This document shows positions 5,414-8,903 of a stretch of DNA of 8,903 nt, in pieces. The stretch is taken from the NCBI GenBank assembly GCA_026225015.1, contig JAMFRY010000100.1, positions 1 to 8,903 on the forward strand, read 5' to 3'. The position numbers and the translations under genes are program-made. Source of the DNA: Alphaproteobacteria bacterium. GTDB lineage: Bacteria > Pseudomonadota > Alphaproteobacteria > Acetobacterales > Acetobacteraceae. Position 1 is the stretch's first letter; every line of letters begins with the position of its first letter. The notes below the pieces were generated by a model. The model was not told the DNA's origin. It saw only the letters and a program-made list of their open reading frames with translations, and did not search any database.

Positions 5414-6391
5414 TCAGCTTAGCCGCAAATGCCGCGCCTCGACGCCCTGCCATAATAACAGCACCGGCACCGCGATGACGAAATCCCTGGCCCGCCGCAA
5501 CAGCGAGAGCGAAAGCGCGATCTCCGGCGGAATACCGAACATGGCCCCGAGCAGCGTGTAGGAGGCTTCCTGGATACCAACCCGGCCGGGGACGAAAAAC
5601 GCCAAGGCCATGATGGCATGCAGCATGGCCTCGATGGCGATGGCGGAGGTGAAGGAAAGCGGCACCCCCAGCGCATGAAAGCCAACAAAAGAGGCGGTTG
5701 CAGTGCCAAACCAACAGATCAGATGAAAGAAGATGGCCCAGGCAAGATGGCTGCGCCGTCGGTAAACCTCGTCCAGCGCCGCCTGCAGGCGATCCATCTG
5801 CTGCGCAGCGCCGGTGGCGGCAGTTCCTGCGATCCGCATGGCGAGGCCGCGGAAAATCTTGCCCCCGCCGCGCTGCGCCAGCACCAGGCCGAAGCCCATG
5901 ACCACGGCAACGCACAGCCCGATTGCAACCGGCACCAGCAATTCGCTATGCGGCGCCAAATGCGCCATGATCGAAAGCCCGATACCGATGAATATCAGCT
6001 CGGCCAGAAATTCCGTGGTGATATCGCCGAGGGTGGAGGCCGCGGCGTCGGCGGCATTCACCCCGTGCAGCGTTATCACCCGCGCCCCCAGCACATAGCC
6101 ACCAACCTGGCTGAAGGGCAGAAATTCGCCGGTCGCATCGCGCACCAGCCGGCCCCAGACGCAGAGCCAGAAATTGCCGCGGGCCCGGCTGCGCAGCAAC
6201 ATGCGCCAGCACAGGCCAAGCCCCAAGGTGATGCCGAGCTGTGAGGCGATATAGAGCGCAAAATTCTGCACCCGAACGGAGGCCAGCGCATGGGTGACGT
6301 CGCCCACCCCGAAATAGATGACAAGGCCGGTAATAACCGCGAGGCCGGCAAGCGCCAGGGCGGCCGGCAGAATCCTGCTGTTCAAATTCAC
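5414..6391 (-). CDS. hpnL: HpnL-type integral membrane protein of the hopanoid locus
   Basis: 325 residues, strongly hydrophobic, with about eight membrane segments. The first is at ~8-30; the last two lie around the signature FFVPGRVGIQEASYTLLGAMFG (~residues 263-284), whose P-G-x-x-G-x-Q-E is shared by HpnL and the wider lysylphosphatidylglycerol-synthase/UPF0104 flippase-like superfamily. Further family-like blocks are LVRDATGEFLPFSQVGGYVLGAR and LRRARDFVIAVPVLLLWQ near the C-terminus. The biochemical role of HpnL is not established; transport or flipping of a lipid across the inner membrane is inferred from the superfamily. The GTG start at 6391 overlaps the TGA of the ferritin-like gene by 4 nt (GTGA) with no own Shine-Dalgarno, which implies translational coupling. 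The divergent hpnA-hpnB pair supports the hopanoid assignment. A generic UPF0104 protein is the main alternative. Confidence 0.82.
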   Translation of the reverse strand: MNLNSRILPAALALAGLAVITGLVIYFGVGDVTHALASVRVQNFALYIASQLGITLGLGLCWRMLLRSRARGNFWLCVWGRLVRDATGEFLPFSQVGGYVLGARVITLHGVNAADAAASTLGDITTEFLAELIFIGIGLSIMAHLAPHSELLVPVAIGLCVAVVMGFGLVLAQRGGGKIFRGLAMRIAGTAATGAAQQMDRLQAALDEVYRRRSHLAWAIFFHLICWFGTATASFVGFHALGVPLSFTSAIAIEAMLHAIMALAFFVPGRVGIQEASYTLLGAMFGIPPEIALSLSLLRRARDFVIAVPVLLLWQGVEARHLRLS

Positions 6392-7317
6392 GCGGGCTTT
6401 GGCGCGGCCGGCCCAGGCTTCTTCTTGCGGGAAATGAACAAGCGGGCAAGCCGGACGAGCCTCGGCATGGTGGTCGGGCGTTTCAGCCGTGCATCATACC
6501 CAGCCATGCGCCGCTTATCCTCTTCCAGGCAGATATCCATCAACGCCGCCACGTCCATCTCATCGCTCAGGGCCTTTGAGCCATTGATGGTGAAATTGGC
6601 ATCCGCCCCGTCCAACCCATCCACCCCACGGGCGATTCCAATACGCTCCCAGAGGAGAAAACCCCAGACCGCGGCAGTTTTCAACGCAAAATATGGCCGG
6701 CGCCAAAGCGGCATTGTGGCCTTGTGCCATGCGATCCAGTTCATGAAGAACAGGATATGCCGGCCCTCCTCCTGCACCACCGGCTCGAAGGTCTCGACCA
6801 GGGATGGCGGGAAAAACCCGGAGCGATTGGCCATTTCGAACAGGCCGTAGGCGAAGAAGCTGTCGATACATTCGGAATAGCCGGTGACCATGAAGGCCCA
6901 TTCCGCGTCTTTCGGGAGCTTATATTCCCCGTCCGGCTGCATCGGGATGTCGTAGGCGGCGACCAGGCGGGAGAGCACATCCCGATGCCGCCGCTCCTCG
7001 GCAGCCATGTGCAGCAAAGCTTTCGCCAAGTCCGGGTCGCGCACGGTCTTGGCGAAGGCCTCGATTCGCATGGATGCTTTGATCTCCGTTTGCACCGCAA
7101 TATCCCAGATTGGCAGGCAGGTAACTCGGGCAAGCGTTTCCGGCTCCAGCTTCGGCCAGTCCAGCACGGCGGGTTTGTAGGGGTTGTATGTGTCCAGCAG
7201 GATCCGGGTGAGCATGGCGAAATGGGTGGAATCGCCGTATTTGATCGACCCCGGAATCTCGTAATCCCAATGCCGCATGTTGAAATCGGCGGCGGCGATG
7301 CTGCTTTTGTCGTTCAC
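6388..7317 (-). CDS. Ferritin-like di-iron protein linked to hopanoid genes
   Basis: 309 residues (GTG start at 7317). The sequence has the two-fold pattern of a four-helix di-iron carboxylate protein: Glu78, then Glu108-x-x-His111 (in AAEERRH), and Glu149, then Glu184-x-x-His187 (in QEEGRH). These would supply the six ligands of a non-haem di-iron centre. The N-terminal part (HWDYEIPGSIKYGD, NPYKPAVLDWPKL, LPIWDIAVQTE) is conserved, as I remember it, in uncharacterised proteins next to hpn genes. No signal peptide is seen; it is probably cytosolic or membrane-associated. It is first in a pair with hpnL (4-nt overlap) and divergent from hpnA, so a role in an oxidative or desaturating step on hopanoids, or in protecting that pathway, is inference. 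The GTG has a weak GGGA 7 nt upstream; ATG at 7278 is the alternative start and would drop 13 residues without losing ligands. Confidence 0.82.
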   Translation of the reverse strand: MNDKSSIAAADFNMRHWDYEIPGSIKYGDSTHFAMLTRILLDTYNPYKPAVLDWPKLEPETLARVTCLPIWDIAVQTEIKASMRIEAFAKTVRDPDLAKALLHMAAEERRHRDVLSRLVAAYDIPMQPDGEYKLPKDAEWAFMVTGYSECIDSFFAYGLFEMANRSGFFPPSLVETFEPVVQEEGRHILFFMNWIAWHKATMPLWRRPYFALKTAAVWGFLLWERIGIARGVDGLDGADANFTINGSKALSDEMDVAALMDICLEEDKRRMAGYDARLKRPTTMPRLVRLARLFISRKKKPGPAAPKPA

Positions 7318-7404
7318 TGCTTGTCCCGTTCTTCCTGCTGTTGCGTCCTCACTGGCAATGCGTTCTACACCAGCGCATCCTCATGCCATATATGCCGCAA
7401 CGTC
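7318..7404. promoter_or_regulatory. Divergent promoter region of the hopanoid locus
   Basis: The 87 nt between the two divergent start codons must hold promoters for both arms unless transcription starts inside the genes. Toward hpnA, CATATAT (7387-7393) is a reasonable -10, with a poor TTCTAC about 18 nt upstream; a start 6-7 nt later would leave at most ~6 nt of leader, and no Shine-Dalgarno precedes the hpnA ATG. Toward the ferritin-like gene no good promoter pair was found. Confidence 0.35.
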
Positions 7405-8403
7405 ATGCTGTCACGTTCTGATATTACCCTGGTCACCGGCGCCACCGGCTTTGTGGGCGCCGCCGTGGCCCGCAATCTTACCCGAAACGGGGCCAGATTG
7501 CGCCTGCTGGTGCGCAAAGGCAGCAATCGGCGCAATCTGCAGGGCCTGGATGCGGAGCTGGTGGAGGGCGATCTCGCGGCGCCGGAGTCGCTGCCCGCAG
7601 CGGTTTCCGGTTGCCGCTACCTGTTTCACGTGGCGGCGGATTACCGGCTTTGGGTCCCAGACGCCGCAGCGATGCGCCAGGTGAACATCGACGGCACGCT
7701 GGCGCTACTGAAGGCCGCCGCCGCCGCCGGCGTAGAGCGCTCGGTCTATACCAGCTCGGTTGCCGCACTTGGGCTGACGCCGGATGGCAGCCCGGCGGAT
7801 GAGGCAACGCCGGTTGTGCCGTCGCATCTCATCGGCGCCTATAAACGCTCGAAATACGATGCCGAGCAGGCAGTGCGGGCGCTGGCGCAGGTGCAGGATA
7901 TCGTGATCGTGAACCCGTCCACGCCGGTCGGGCCGGGCGACGTGAAGCCGACGCCGACCGGCCAGATGGTGCTGGATGCTGCAAGAGGCAAAATGCCGGC
8001 CTTTGTGGATACCGGCCTGAATATCGTGCATGTGGATGACGTAGCGGAGGGTCATCTGCTGGCGATGCAGCGGGGCCGCACCGGCGAGGCCTATATTCTG
8101 GGCGGGGATAATTTGATGCTGGGGGAGTTTTTCGCGATGATCGCCACCCAGGCAAAGCGCCGGCCGCCTGCGCTGCGGCTGCCGATTGCGCCACTGGTGC
8201 CACTGGCCTGGCTGATGGAGCGGATCGCCGCCATCACCGGCAAAACCCCGCTAATGACCACCGAAATCCTCAAAATGGCGCATAAAAAAATGTTCTTCCA
8301 CTCTGCCAAGGCAATGCACGAGCTGGGCTACGCGCCGCGCCCGGCAGAACAGGCAATCGCCGGCGCGCTGGCATATTTCGCGGCCGAAGGGCTGATCGGA
8401 TGA
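7405..8403 (+). CDS. hpnA: Hopanoid-associated sugar epimerase/dehydratase HpnA
   Basis: 332 residues, the usual length for HpnA, an extended short-chain dehydrogenase/reductase. The NAD(P)-binding Rossmann loop is TGATGFVG (Gly12, Gly15, Gly18). The catalytic set is the serine pair in VYTSSVAALG (Ser117/118) and Tyr146-x-x-x-Lys150 in YKRSKYDAE. NPSTPVGPGDVKPTPTGQMV and NIVHVDDVAEGHLLA are typical HpnA blocks. It is thought to act on the sugar or side-chain part of hopanoids; the exact substrate is unproven. The ATG at 7405 puts the usual nine residues before the Rossmann motif. The frame is open far upstream (to 6724) but that part runs antisense through the ferritin-like gene and is not coding. 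No Shine-Dalgarno precedes the ATG. The TGA overlaps the ATG of hpnB (ATGA), so the two are one operon. Confidence 0.93.
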   Translation: MLSRSDITLVTGATGFVGAAVARNLTRNGARLRLLVRKGSNRRNLQGLDAELVEGDLAAPESLPAAVSGCRYLFHVAADYRLWVPDAAAMRQVNIDGTLALLKAAAAAGVERSVYTSSVAALGLTPDGSPADEATPVVPSHLIGAYKRSKYDAEQAVRALAQVQDIVIVNPSTPVGPGDVKPTPTGQMVLDAARGKMPAFVDTGLNIVHVDDVAEGHLLAMQRGRTGEAYILGGDNLMLGEFFAMIATQAKRRPPALRLPIAPLVPLAWLMERIAAITGKTPLMTTEILKMAHKKMFFHSAKAMHELGYAPRPAEQAIAGALAYFAAEGLIG

Positions 8404-8903
8404 TCGTTTTTCTGGCCCTGCTGATCTGGCTCTATCTGTACTTCCTGCACGGAAAGTTCTGGCAATCCGAACCGGAATTGCCGGCCGCACTTCCCCTGGA
8501 ATGTCCGGATGTGGATATCATCGTCCCGGCCCGCGACGAGGCGGGGACCATCGCACCGGTGATCGCCTCGCTACTGGCCCAAGACTATCCGGGCAAGTTC
8601 CGGGTGTTTCTGGTGGACGACAATTCCACCGACGGCACCGCCGCGCTGGCGGGGGAGTCGGCGAATTTGCGGATTCTTACCGGCGCCCCAAAACCCGCCG
8701 GCTGGGCCGGCAAATTATGGGCGCTCTCCCAAGGGGTCGCGGCCAGTACCGCGCCGGTGCTGCTCTTTGCCGATGCCGATATCACCCATGATCCGCGCCA
8801 CCTCTCGGCGCTGGTGACAAAGCTGGGCGCCGCGCCGCCTTTGGATATGGTCTCCGAAATGGTGCGGCTGAACTGTGAGAGCGTCGCCGACCGCGCGTTG
8901 GTG
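8400..8903 (+). CDS. hpnB: Hopanoid-associated glycosyltransferase HpnB (3' end outside window)
   Basis: 168 codons are visible and the frame is still open at the window end; family members are roughly 380-400 residues, so less than half is here. An N-terminal membrane anchor (residues 2-16, IVFLALLIWLYLYFL) is followed by a GT-A family 2 domain: DIIVPARDEAGTI (39-51), VDDNSTDGT (72-80), PAGWAGKLWAL (99-109) and the metal/nucleotide-sugar D-x-D at FADAD (Asp125, Asp127). This fits the HpnB glycosyltransferase of hopanoid clusters, predicted to decorate the hopanoid at the inner membrane; its substrate is not established. The start overlaps the hpnA stop by 4 nt, with GAAGGG about 8 nt upstream inside hpnA as a likely ribosome site. 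Further hpn genes are likely beyond the right edge. Confidence 0.92.
   Translation, partial: MIVFLALLIWLYLYFLHGKFWQSEPELPAALPLECPDVDIIVPARDEAGTIAPVIASLLAQDYPGKFRVFLVDDNSTDGTAALAGESANLRILTGAPKPAGWAGKLWALSQGVAASTAPVLLFADADITHDPRHLSALVTKLGAAPPLDMVSEMVRLNCESVADRALV

Noticed and set aside
6724..7404. Upstream extension of the hpnA frame by ~227 codons
   Set aside because: The extension is antisense to the ferritin-like gene, and HpnA proteins start right before the Rossmann motif, which the ATG at 7405 provides.

Overview
The window looks like chromosomal DNA of an alphaproteobacterium, most likely Rhodospirillales/Acetobacteraceae. The reasons are a fused ispDF gene, a hopanoid (hpn) locus, high GC, and a beta-helix protein carrying a Hint domain of a kind I associate with acetic-acid-bacterium relatives. 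The family-level placement is inference. No phage, transposase, CRISPR, tRNA or rRNA was seen.

Left part (1-3397, + strand): the 3' part of a NodT/OprM-type outer-membrane efflux factor, then after a 103-nt AT-rich gap a large gene (827-3397). Its product has about 18 degenerate ~20-residue beta-helix repeats, a complete Hint (hedgehog/intein-type) domain with nucleophile Cys567, and a further C-terminal beta-sandwich-like module. Its repeat region is visibly poorer in GC than the metabolic genes to the right.

Gene-poor interval (3398-3737): no convincing protein gene. On the minus strand it holds what reads as an undescribed ~80-nt small RNA: a promoter-like sequence, a 5' hairpin starting about where transcription should start, a single-stranded linker with a CCUCCC anti-Shine-Dalgarno motif, and an intrinsic terminator with a UUCG loop and U-rich tail. 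A TGCACTGCA sequence is repeated on either side of the promoter.

Middle (3738-5341, - strand): ispDF, the bifunctional MEP-pathway enzyme, with a TTGACG box placed so that the mRNA may be leaderless. A ~165-bp intergenic element bounded by two perfect palindromes follows; the one nearer ispDF is also a strong intrinsic terminator. Then comes a small three-helix membrane protein of the GlsB/YeaQ/YmgE family.

Right part (5414-8903): a divergent hopanoid locus. To the left run a ferritin-like di-iron protein and HpnL, overlapping by 4 nt. To the right run hpnA (sugar epimerase/dehydratase family) and hpnB (glycosyltransferase, cut by the window end), also overlapping by 4 nt. The two arms share an 87-nt promoter region. 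IspDF supplies isoprenoid precursors that hopanoid synthesis consumes, so the right two thirds of the window has a plausible metabolic theme.
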